Source of the DNA: Daedaleopsis sinensis
Taxonomy: Eukaryota > Basidiomycota > Agaricomycetes > Polyporales > Polyporaceae
Length of the DNA: 64,000 bases
Direction: 5' to 3'
Assembly: GCA_033807695.1 (NCBI GenBank)
Contig: CM066306.1
Coordinates: 434,001-498,000, forward strand
Within the stretch, counting starts at the first letter, position 1; each line of letters starts with the position of its first letter. A program made the translations under genes and the position numbers. Under the pieces are notes generated by a model, which was given only the letters and a program-made list of their open reading frames with translations, made no database searches and was not told the origin of the DNA. This document shows positions 1 through 9,819 of this stretch, piece after piece.

Positions 1-960
1 AATTCAATGGGCATTTTGTTTACAAACTCCTCCCAGAGCTCGAACTGACCGTCTCCAACGCCTCCGAACAAAAATGCGATGTTTCGCAAGTCGCCAGAGG
101 TGAGTTTTTCAATCTGCAAGGGGTGAGGGTATGGTTCTCCCCATCCCTTGGTGAGATCGATAATGTCGTCGTGCCCCATCTTCGTGATGTCGGTCAGATT
201 CGCATGCGGGACTAGAAAATGCGACATACTGTATAAAACTCCTTCGTGTAGTCCCTGTCCGCGGAGGCTGGTTAGAAGCTTCCACAAACTGAAAGAATTT
301 CGGAGACACCCACAAAGGCTTGCAAAACAGAGGGAGTCGAGACAGCCCAACGAGGCAGGACTCTCTTGTCGGAAAGGTTACCCATATCCAAACGTGTTGT
401 CGCCCACTCCTCCCAGGCGCGCCGCACAGTCTCGTGCGACGCGTCATCGCCCACGTTACTTAGTGCAGCACTCCGAATATCATCGACGTCGGTTTCCAGG
501 GTCTCGAGGTCGCCGATTTGAATAGTGGCGGCACGTACGAGTCCGTGGCACAACGCCTTCGCAAGACGTACGAACAGGCGAACGATAAGAGGGCCTACTT
601 GAGCTTCCGCACCACCCTTCTTCACGCGTTTCCATGCGCGTACGATCGCTGATGCGCACCCTTTGTAATCACCGAGCTCGAAGAGAGCGGCACTGAGGTT
701 TGACGGGTAGACAGGATCAATAGCATCGGTCTCTTCTGCTTGCATAGAGATCACAAGCAGTGATAGATGAGCGACTGGGTCAGATTTAGCTGCCATAGAG
801 CTTTTACTTACCGCTGCGTAGAGTTCTGATGCTCTGGAAGGTGAAAGACTCAATAACTTCTACGTATGAAATGTGCGTGATGTTGTACATACCTCAAGCA
901 AGCGCCTGCCTTGAACAGCTCGTTTCCTTGTTGTTTAAGTCTGGCGGCATCGCATACCAT
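1..960 (-). CDS. DUF4470/TPR-like protein, partial (copy 1)
   Basis: Seen: read from 960 downward, the first exon (960-893, 68 nt) encodes a TPR-like start (KQQGNELFKAGA), followed by a 22-nt exon (833-812). The long exon below about 735 contains DPVYPSNLSAALFELGDYKG. The last 150 bases encode a DUF4470 core (SGDLRNIAFLFGGVGD) that runs off the left edge. Exon sizes 68 and 22 nt match the paralogue at 23053 exactly. Known: DUF4470 occurs in fungal proteins, often with a MYND finger, and in the dynein assembly factor DNAAF3; its biochemical role is unknown. Odd: the acceptor before the third exon is not in frame (the paralogue has tag then GCAGAG; here the bases are CAAGCAGAAG), so this copy may be decaying or may use another splice site. 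Function is unknown. Confidence 0.72.
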
Positions 961-2230
961 ATCTTACGGTGAGAAAGGCTGATACGAAATCGATGATGAG
1001 GGTTGCAATCAGAGGTGTGTTGGTAGCCTTCTATCCAAACTATATCTACCAAGCGCCGAGATCACAATCTCGTATGGAGGGTTATTTCTGGCAAAGGGTC
1101 TAGAACGTGCGCGTGAGTCCTCGAGTCGGACACGTTCGCGAACGATACCATTAGGTAGATGCTGAAAGGTGAGTCGATAAGTAGGTCGTCCAGGTGGACA
1201 AAACGCCGTGTCTGCGCGCTGTGCAAGAGGAGGCAGCCATAGAGGCCATCTCGGGTTAGGGAACGGTCGCTGTATCTTGTAGCCTCAGTACTAGTGTGTA
1301 GATCTCGCGTATCGGAAGATATCCACCTGGAACTACGTTCAGAGGGTGTCGCGCTCCTTCAGCGATTGTAAACGAGCGAGGTAAGACTCGAAGGCGCATG
1401 TCGAGGTTCACATATTGATCCGCCTGAGATTTGTACGCGGAGAGTTGAAAAAGTGTGGGCAAAACTATGGCGGAGGGAGTGCCTTGTAATATGTTGTACT
1501 CAGATGGAGAAGGGATAATGCGAAGGGACAGCGGTGAGGTCCGGGCAATGAGACGTACTGTGAATTTAGACGATAGTTTTCAAGCATGTTTAGCATCTGT
1601 TGACCCCAACGAAGGCAAAGAGCTCTTCATGAGATAGAAAGTTAGGTGCTGATAGCCATATCTCTGGTAGCTTGAATGCCGAGCTGTGAACCGTAGACAT
1701 GAACAGTAAAAATCAATCCCGTCCGTTGGGGGACTGATTGAAACGTGTGCTGTGAACGTGTGGATCATTATAATCAGTTGTTTTCCAGCCGAATCGGTCG
1801 AGACTCACCAAATATACGTCTGCAGCGCCGTCCTGGTGTGACTCAGGAAAGTGAGAGTTAGTAAATGAGCATTGAGGGAGGTCCTGCCAAGTAGCGTGGC
1901 GAGCCGCGACGGAGTCTGAAAATAGATACGGCATCGCCACAGCGCCTTTCCAAGCGGCTCGGAGCCCGCCTTCAACCTTGTCCTTTTCAAGCCCGCGCGA
2001 CGCCAGCGGCGGACCCATCTAGTACCGCCTGATTCGGTCGCGCCAAGTAGTAAGTGCGAACGTTCAGTACTGGTATTCTCATGGAAGCTGTAGCTAAACA
2101 GGGAACACATTCGCAGATCGCACCGTGTGCAACCCCTAACATTCGTCTAAATCCACCCTTATCCCCGAGTAGTTAACGGCAGGTATTCAGGTCTCAGGCC
2201 CTTCTACTCTTTAGATATCAATCCCCTTCC
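961..2230. other. Intergenic, no supported gene
   Basis: Only short open frames with no recognisable protein signature. It separates the minus-strand DUF4470 gene from the plus-strand DUF4246 gene, so it probably holds both promoters. Confidence 0.5.
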
Positions 2231-3352
2231 ATGGCGCGCACAAAGTGGATCAAGGAGAGCAAGCCGCCGCCCGTGGCCAGGACGACCTTCCCATCCCCGT
2301 TCGTGTTCAACAAACGCGAACTGATCACCCTCGTCGAGCTCCGCATGCGTGAGGCTTCCGGCATGATTCGCGCAAAGGAAAACTGGTGGGAGAAGGTCAA
2401 CGATGACAGTATCGTCGCGAAGTGGCGCGAGGAGATCATCGAGCAGGACCGCGTCTTCGTCGAGCAGCTCTGGAGCGGCGAGGAGCGCATAGAGTATGGC
2501 AACGGTGCGAAACAATGGCCGCGCGACCCCATCACTGACGCGCAGCTCGACTACATATTTGCCGAGTTGAGGCACGAGGCAGAGCGAAGGGACCCCCTGA
2601 CGGGCATCTTCGTACGTACAACAGTCCTAGAACGTTCTGGCTTCGCTGATGTACGGCTTGCAGGCGACACACGTAGAGAAGGTTTACGAGTCCCGAACTC
2701 TCATTCCCGAAGAGATGAAAGACACGCTGGTGAAGGGTGTCGGCGTGCTCGAGGACGTCCCTGAGGATGAGAAGCATTGGCATCCAGGCTCGGACAACCA
2801 GGTCCTCGATCTCGTCCACCCATCCATGTATTGTCTCCGCATCGGTGAATCGTACATTTGCAAGAACAACGCCAGCAGCGGTCATCTCGTCGAGCTCCTC
2901 ACAGAGGATAAGTATATGTCCAACCGCCCCGATCTAGGCAATGACGGAGACTGGGTCACCTCGCGCAGGTTCCAATGGCTGCCGACCGACTTCGAGGTCT
3001 CCGGCTCGGGCGACGTCAAGGCTCTGGCTTACATCAACAATCTGCATCCTACGCGTCATGCCGCGCTCTACCCGTGCATCGAGTCGATCCTTCAACGCTT
3101 CGTGCCACTTTTCGAACGTGTCCTTTCCGCAATGCTCTCTGTAGACCCGCCCCTTGCCATCAAGGTCGATCCGCATCGCTGGTATGACAACATCCGAGAT
3201 TATGAGTTGGAGGAAGACTACGATGAATGGCAACGCACCTACCAGTGGCCCACCATCCCCGATCCCGCGCCATTTGTGCCATACGAGCCTGCCCCGGAGT
3301 CGAGAGCCGAGTACTCCCTACGCGGGCGCAAGATTCAAGTGATCGTCAAGCT
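2231..3352 (+). pseudogene. DUF4246 protein copy 1, 5' part, broken by LINE insertion
   Basis: Seen: exon 1 (2231-2611) starts MARTKWIKESKPP. A 52-bp intron follows (2612-2663, gtacgt...ttgcag), then exon 2 reads DUF4246 sequence (HPGSDNQVLDLVHPSMYCLR, WLPTDFEVSGSG, NNLHPTRHAALYPCIESI) up to RGRKIQVIVKL, where homology stops at 3352. The rest of the gene resumes in frame at 18421, after a 15-kb insertion with a target-site duplication. The intron position and 52-bp length match the intact copy at 19837. Both halves remain open, which points to a recent insertion. Known: DUF4246 is a fungal family without an assigned reaction. Inference: this copy is inactive unless the truncated product is used; its frame reads into the insertion and stops at 3458. 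Confidence 0.9.
3337..3352. repeat. Target-site duplication, left copy (LINE 1)
   Basis: AAGTGATCGTCAAGCT occurs here and again at 18405-18420 directly after the poly(A). Fourteen bases (GTGATCGTCAAGCT) are unambiguous; the leading AA could belong to the tail. The uninterrupted paralogue has the same bases once, near 20937-20952. Confidence 0.93.
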
Positions 3353-4112
3353 GAGAGCTCCTTCTTCACATACCACCACCATCGGCTGGTTTCCCACGGT
3401 CCCTGACTCCTCGGAGCGGTCAAACCTGGACTTGTTATATACACAGAATGCATCCTAAACACGCAGGACGAAGAATCCTGGCGCAGACTAGCAGAGAAAG
3501 GATAAACTAGACGAATAGGAAGGCCAGCGAAGGTGAGCACATCCGAGACGAATGCAGAGAGATACAGATGCAGGAGACGTGGAGCGGGGTGGAAGTGAAG
3601 CCATGATGCTACCCTATGATTACTGGAAGGCCACGAAAGGTAGCCCAGGACTATGTCCTACGACTCTCGAGTCGAACGAGCTCAGACTCGACCCCAAGGG
3701 GCATAGCAGGAGCGCGAGCCACGAACTTACGCTCACTGCAGGCGTCTCAGGACGCTGCGGTCCTCATGCCCGCCGTGGGATGATCACGGCGAGTAGAAGC
3801 CGGGATGGAGAAACCGTCATGGAAGAGGCTGCACAGCTCCTGTCCAGCAGGAAGGATAACGGACCGATGAAGGACGTAGGACATGCTACATATGCCTAGT
3901 ATCCGAGGTTCCGGTACGTAGAGCAGCAACGACCACCCCACTGCCTCCCCCCCTGCAGACCGATGGTGATCCTTAAGTCGACGCAAACCCGCAAGTCGTC
4001 CTCGGAGATGACGATGAGTTGGCTGAGGAAGCACTCGAAGGATGCGCTAGAGAAGATAAAGTACAGACAGAAGTAAGTCCCCTGTTTATCTGGTGAAACC
4101 TAAAAACGGAGG

Positions 4113-4574
4113 ATGAACGAGACGGGTAGAACCCAGCTAGAGCAACGAGAGACCAAGGACACAATCCTATCGATCGAGGAGGAACACATGAGCCTCATAG
4201 CCGATGGAAGGAAGAACTACGAATTCCGCCGGAAGCTCGCTGACAACGTAGAGTGGATGTGGTTCTACGTCTCGACGCCGACCGCAGCAGTCACGCACGT
4301 CGCGCTGACCGGGGACTTCAAGAACCCGGGCGAGATAGACGACACTGGCGGTGTCGGGAACCAAGAGTTTAACGAGGGGAAGAAGCCGGGGAGGAAAGCG
4401 TACCCCATCAAGAGACTCTACAAGCTCGCGAAACCCATCTCGAGAGCTGAACTTATCAGAAAGTACAGAGTGGTTGAGAATGACGGTACAATGACCCCCA
4501 AGCGTAGACTCGTGTATTCCAAAAAAGCGTGGATGGACATCGAATTGGTTCTTGACCGTATCAACTTACTGTAG
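4113..4574 (+). CDS. ASCH-domain protein inside the LINE 1 insertion
   Basis: Seen: a 153-codon frame carries the ASCH signature GxKxxExR as DGRKNYEFRRK (about residues 32-42), preceded by the strand ILSIEEEHMSLIA and followed by WMWFYVSTP and ALTGDF, in the strand order of a PUA-like barrel. Upstream, a frame reading DDDELAEEALEG ends at 4072 with gtaagt. An acceptor at 4134-4136 would join it in frame at 4137 (LEQRETKD), giving a 64-bp intron, so the true start is probably upstream and the ATG at 4113 may lie in that intron. Known: ASCH domains resemble PUA domains and are proposed to bind RNA or modified bases. Odd: an ASCH gene is unexpected in a LINE. Inference: it could bind element RNA, or be a captured host gene. 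The family call rests on the motif alone. Confidence 0.6.
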   Translation: MNETGRTQLEQRETKDTILSIEEEHMSLIADGRKNYEFRRKLADNVEWMWFYVSTPTAAVTHVALTGDFKNPGEIDDTGGVGNQEFNEGKKPGRKAYPIKRLYKLAKPISRAELIRKYRVVENDGTMTPKRRLVYSKKAWMDIELVLDRINLL

Positions 4575-5403
4575 AACACCATACTTAATTCGATTCGAAT
4601 ATTGCGGTTGTGAACACGATAGTCCTGGACTGACAAAGCCCGGAATAGCTGATATGGAAATAAGACGCCCACGTAGACGCCAGATGCGGCGCCTAGAGCT
4701 GGGACGGCAATGATCCGCTACAGGACCCCGAGAAAATGCGGCAGACGTGGCGTGTATGCAGGCACCTACAGCGCGCTGCATGACGCGGTCAGGTGATCGC
4801 GTCAAGGTGTAAGGGACTGTGGCTCACGAAGCGCGGAAGGCTACAGTCACCAAACACCTCCATTGCATGGCATAATAATACCAGAACAAATGAGCTGACA
4901 AGTCAGAAGCCCGGAAAACACAGTCCGATATGGGAAATAAAATGAACATACCATCTCCTAATACCTTCTATCGCTCTCTCCCTCCACCTTATACTCAACT
5001 CAGAGCCCATGCACTAGCACCATATAAATCAGGACAGACAGAATGCAAACACTCGCCAATAGAAAGCGGCGAGACCATAAGTTGAATTAAAAAGACCTAC
5101 GCCCGGCGAGCAACTCAATGATAATAAAGTGTACACGGCAGATGTGGGTAGCTCCCAAGCTTGCAGACGGCTCTCCAGAAGTATGACGAGGCCATGAAGA
5201 AAGGTGGTAAGGGTCAAACAAGACACTTGAACCGAGAAGAGAATATGGTCCCATCCAAGCTGACGAACATTGCACGCTAGTGGACTTAAAACATCTTCCG
5301 ACTCTTATTCCGATTAGTTCCGTTCCGACATTGCCCGAACGGCCGACAAGGACGGCAAGAACTAAGTTAAATCGCCGACAGCCAGCTATAAAGGTAGCGA
5401 TGA

Positions 5404-6273
5404 TTGTTAGAATCGCTCCTGGGCGTCGAACGAGTCGACATGCCCCCAACCACGCCATCCCCCCGACCGACACCCTCTCCCCTCCTCCCAGCCACAATCC
5501 GTGACCAGACGGCATCCCCCCCCTCTTCCCTGCCACAATGCCCACCTACTCAAACGCCTCTACCCGCCCAGACCCTCATTGCGAAGTGGACAGACTACGC
5601 AGTGGGATCAAAGAGGAAGTTCGGGTACAGGAAGTCGCACGTCTATGTGCTGAAGACGCGACCGAGCGAGCCCCTGCAGGTCGGAACCCAAGTCAGTATA
5701 ATTGCAACATCGGTCCTCACCAGCAAAGCGTCGAAAAGAACGACGAACCATGTGGAAACGTACGAGACACATGTCAACGGGTCGATCACGGGCTTGAACA
5801 AGAAGGACGGACGACGAGCGCGAGCGGTGATCGTCAATGAATGCGCGAACAGCAGCATCGGCATCGTTGAGTTGGACGTCCCGCTCGCAAGAGGAGTAAT
5901 CCACGAGAACATCCTGGACGGGATGAAGGTGCGGGATGAAGTGCTGGAAGGCTCGAAGAGGCTGGCAGACATCTCCAAGTTCGCACTCCCGCGCGAAACA
6001 GAGAGATGTAGTGGCACAGCGTGCACGAAGTCGCAACATGTCGTATGGGACGAGCTAGGGACGGATGGTGATGAAGATTGGACGAGCGATGGTCGAACGC
6101 ACTCGGGCGAGGAAGCAGACGACAGAGAGGACGTAGAGCCGGGGTGCTGGAAGAGCAAGGCGACGAGAGTCACGAAGGTCGGGAATGGTGAGGAGAAAGC
6201 GAGGAGGACAAAGGCGAGGCGAAGTAATATGTATAGATGTGGATGGTCATCCCGCAACTCACTCAGACCATGA
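5404..6273 (+). CDS. Uncharacterised ORF in the 5' part of LINE 1
   Basis: Seen: a 289-codon uninterrupted frame; the likelier start is the ATG at 5440 (MPPTTPSPRPTPSP), giving a Pro/Ser/Thr-rich N-terminus. The centre (about residues 60-150 of the longer frame) looks globular: IAKWTDYAVGSKRKFGYRKS, HVYVLKTRPSEPLQVG, VIVNECANSSIGIVELDVPL. The C-terminus is acidic, then basic (EEADDREDVEPG, KARRTKARR). I do not recognise the family. It shares the insertion and orientation with the ASCH gene and LINE ORFs, so it could be part of the element's coding set. No transmembrane segment or signal peptide is visible. Confidence 0.45.
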   Translation: MLESLLGVERVDMPPTTPSPRPTPSPLLPATIRDQTASPPSSLPQCPPTQTPLPAQTLIAKWTDYAVGSKRKFGYRKSHVYVLKTRPSEPLQVGTQVSIIATSVLTSKASKRTTNHVETYETHVNGSITGLNKKDGRRARAVIVNECANSSIGIVELDVPLARGVIHENILDGMKVRDEVLEGSKRLADISKFALPRETERCSGTACTKSQHVVWDELGTDGDEDWTSDGRTHSGEEADDREDVEPGCWKSKATRVTKVGNGEEKARRTKARRSNMYRCGWSSRNSLRP

Positions 6274-6823
6274 CAAAGGACTCACACAATAGAGCGGTCC
6301 CGCTGATGAGACATGCCGTTCACCCGATATCTGAAACAAAGGACGATCTAGACGTGATTTAGCCATAACAATATTAATGCACTATCTCCGTGAAGAGTAA
6401 AGCACATCTGATGATACACTATGCCGAGCGCGTCATAAGACTTGAGTAACCAGAGATTAATTGTGAAGTCGGCAGTCCCAAGCAAAGTGAACAGCGAGAC
6501 TCAGGTGAAAGGAATCTGAGACGAGAGAAAGGAATCTGAGACGAGAGCGAAAGATCGGGCACCCCGGTGATCCCGGTGATCTCGGACATCGAAACATTAT
6601 GTAATTCAAGAAGCGACATGAGAAGGGGATACTAGGATAGACAGAGTGGACAAGTCAGATTAGACAAAACGCAGATAGACTAAAGCAAGACACTATGCCG
6701 ACTATGCATCGGCCGACACTAAGCAAAGAAATACGAAGTATCATCAAGACTCAGCAAGGGAGAGGTGGTACCGGAAAGAGACGGTGGGAAGCAGTACAAG
6801 AAAGAGAGACAACGATGGTAGGC

Positions 6824-8499
6824 CTAAGGGCAAACAAGAGTGTCAGAACTACAGCGAACAACGATGGAGTGATGAAGGAGGTCGAACGTATGAACCACAA
6901 AAGCGGACAAAGCGAGAAGGAACCCGCCCTCGCGACCTGACAAGGAAGTAGCGCGAACAGCGAAACACTCGACGATCATGACATCACTATCGCCTATAGC
7001 ATCAACTTCAGCACGAGGAACCAAACGTTGATTGGAAATCTGAGCATCGAATGGCTCGGTAGCGACGAAGATACGACGATGCAGCTGCAAAAGGATTAAG
7101 GATGACATGCGAAAGAAATACTGAAAACAGAGCTCACGGTGTCAAATGAAGGAACGTTGAGCGTCCGGACAACCATACCAGGATGAACGTACGTCGGATC
7201 GTCCATGAGTCGGCGATAGATATCGGTGAGAGCAAAACGATCGACCTCAGAGATGAGGGAGAGCCGCACAAGGCCGGGCAGTGACATGGGATCGCCGCCT
7301 GTACGAAGCGTGATCTCGCTAGGTCGCCCGACCACCCACACGCGAGCAAAGTCCGAGCCGTCATGAAGCATCTCATAACCAGACGAGTGAGCGACGAAGT
7401 CGAATGCGCTGAGATGATCGGAGAGGTATCGTAACGAGTAACGAGAATCTTGGGCATGAGTGAACTCAAGAAAGCCAGCAAGGCGACTATAAGAAACAAA
7501 ACGAGACGTAATGAACGACAAGTATAAAACGAAGACAAATCGAAGATGATTGGGATACGAACCGGCGAACATGTGGACGCAGCAGACACGCCCTCATAGA
7601 AGGGGGAAGGGAGAGGTGCCTATAAGATAACAACAACAAGAAATGGACGATGGGTCAAAGAAAACGAAACGAGAGTGTGGACATGGACTCACTCGCGGAG
7701 AGAACAGGAAGGCGCAGGTCCATACTTGCCATCTTGAATGCGGGAAAGAGCTAGTGCGATCGCCTTTGCGAGGTCCAACAAATCGCCATGGAGAGTAGGA
7801 GACGAGGACAAGAGAACGCGACTGGAAGTTGAAGAAGTATGGCTACCAGGAGCGTTTGGGGAGACTACGAGGAAGAGGAAACAAGATACGGATGGGCAAA
7901 CGAAGGAATAGAAACAAGAACGTACCTGAAGGCCGGACAACAGACCTGCCACCCACCCAGTGCCCGGAACACCGTGAAGCCCCAACTACGCCACCCATAG
8001 CGACCAATTCATCGGCCAAGTCGAGCTCACCCGGAGCATATGGATATGGCTGCTCGGAATAGGCGACGGCAGGAGGAGTACTGAAGAACGTGCTGAGGGC
8101 GTTCTGAATCCAGGACAGACGCATTGCGCGCAATGGTGGCGAAGACGCAAATGTGATATGGCGGGGGAGCGCGAGCAAGAGAGTGGACAGCGGGAACGAC
8201 GGCGAGGATGGCAGGTGTGCAGACGCGAGAGCGGGAAAGGCGCGGGAGCGCGCATTGAGGAAATTCGCGAGGCAGCTGGCAGAGAAGCAGGAGAGCGGCA
8301 TCACGGCGGACACCATGGAAAGCAATACCCTATCCCGCGATGGACACACTGGAACGATGCAAGCAGGAAGGATGGCGAGGATGGGGAGTGTGCGCGACCA
8401 ATGCTGGAAGGAGGGGGAGAGTGTGACGAAGCAAGTGTGGACATGGTGGGAGAGAAAGACCGTGCAATAAAGAAGGCAGTAAGAAACATGAAGCGTCAA
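6824..8499 (-). CDS. Uncharacterised spliced gene, antisense within LINE 1
   Basis: Seen on the minus strand: five exons join in frame with consensus splice sites, about 8499/8124-7926, 7864-7693, 7619-7563, 7486-7138 and 7084 downward. Introns are 52-76 bp (for example 7137-7085, gtgagc...tttgcag). The product includes YPYAPGELDLADELVAMGG, LHGDLLDLAKAIALALSRIQ, LRYLSDHLSAFDFVAHSSGY, GGDPMSLPGLVRLSLISEV and RRLMDDPTYVHPGMVVRTLN. The start is unsure: ATG at 8124, or an upstream ATG in the same open frame. More exons may lie up to about 9540. The 3' end may be the stop at 6824 or an earlier splice. I do not recognise the family. Inference: introns antisense to the element are not removed from its sense RNA, so they could survive retrotransposition; alternatively this is nested or captured host DNA. 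Confidence 0.5.
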
Positions 8500-9650
8500 G
8501 ATGAGGGAGCTAGAAGGGAATAAAAAGTTAGCAAAGGTGTCAAGAGCGTGCGCGGGACGTAAAAGCCACGTGCCCCGGATACGGGAATGATGTACCTGCA
8601 GATGGTGGCTATGCTAAGCCAACAATCCAGAAATGGGGTTCTTGAAGAAACCAGGCAGAACATCGGAGCGCCCCGTAGGGGTGCCGGACCAACCCGCGCA
8701 CAATTGCTCGGCATGCAAATAAAGTGCCGCAGCACGAGGAAAACAGAAAGAACACAGTAAGATACTAATAGCGAGCCACGCGGACAATCAGCACGACTGT
8801 AAAGGCGATGCTGCAGGGATAAACACCAGCAGAGATAACTGAGCATGAAAAAGGATAACACTGATGACCTCGCGACTACTACAAAGTGCCAGCGACTGTT
8901 AAAAACACGAAGAAATGAACATACGCAATTGGAAGAATGGCAGGGAAGGCTGACGCAAGAAAAGCAGCGATCAATAGGGTCCAATCGTGCAAGCACCTGC
9001 AAATGCGCTCACTGAGGCAAAGAGGCCGACGATCGACGGGGAAGGAGGATAAATAAACGACATTGACAATACCTTAATACGGACCTTCCCCGACGCATCT
9101 ATAAGATGCCGATGCACAAATGGGATGAACAAATCTGCTCTGACAGCAAGGAGTTAGGCACGAACTCTCCTATGCCAACATGCAACACCAAGTGTTGCCG
9201 GTAATCGCGGTGGCGGTCGGAAGTTCTTGACGTTCCTCGCGACGACGGCCGTACCTAGCGCTTGAACGAGGATGGCCACACACGGCGACGGCCAGCCGTA
9301 GGTGTGGTAGAGGAAGGTAGGAGAGGTAGCAAGAGATGCAAACAAACAAGCAGGCAGAGATGGAGGGTGGAGGAAAGCAATCGGGGAGTACGGATGAGTA
9401 GGGGTGGTCGTAGTGGATGAACATGTGCGGAGAGGGCCGGAAAGCTGGTAAACAAGGAAAATGGTTGGGCGTCTCGACCACCATGCGCTGCAGCTGAGTA
9501 AACGCCACACGGACAGAGCTCTCCGTTCTGGTACAACATGGCAATCCTAGCTCCTCCTTCGACGATGGCAGTTCACAGACGACGAGCGCGGCGGCCAAAT
9601 AATGGCGGTCACAAACAGTATTTAAACCGAGCAGTAGGAGCCACAAATGC
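8500..9650 (-). other. Possible upstream exons or promoter of the antisense gene
   Basis: Pyrimidine-rich minus-strand frames with several splice-like sites. One candidate exon starts at 9539 (MLYQNGELCPCGVYS), below a TATA-like TTTAAATA near 9617-9624. Another stretch at about 9160-9330 reads LYHTYGWPSPCVAILVQALG. I could not join them convincingly to the exons below 8499. Confidence 0.25.
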
Positions 9651-9819
9651 CAGACAGCACAAACTCTACCCCGAATCGTAAGCTCAACCACTACCATCTG
9701 CACGCGAGTAATGGTGAATCTCACATGTCCACCGAACCCTGTTGCAGAACAACATATAGAGAACTCCTGCCGAAGACAACTGCACATCGTACCTCTAGTC
9801 GACGCGATCTCGAGCATAA

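Noticed and set aside
6507..6546. Tandem 20-bp duplication (GAAAGGAATCTGAGACGAGA twice) within LINE 1, as a possible nested-element edge
   Set aside because: The two copies are adjacent with nothing between them, so it is a local slippage duplication and not a target-site duplication.
9600..9660. TATA-like element at about 9617 as the start of a normal-length LINE 1
   Set aside because: Not rejected outright as a promoter, but the target-site duplication lies at 3352 and not here, so it cannot by itself define the inserted 5' end.
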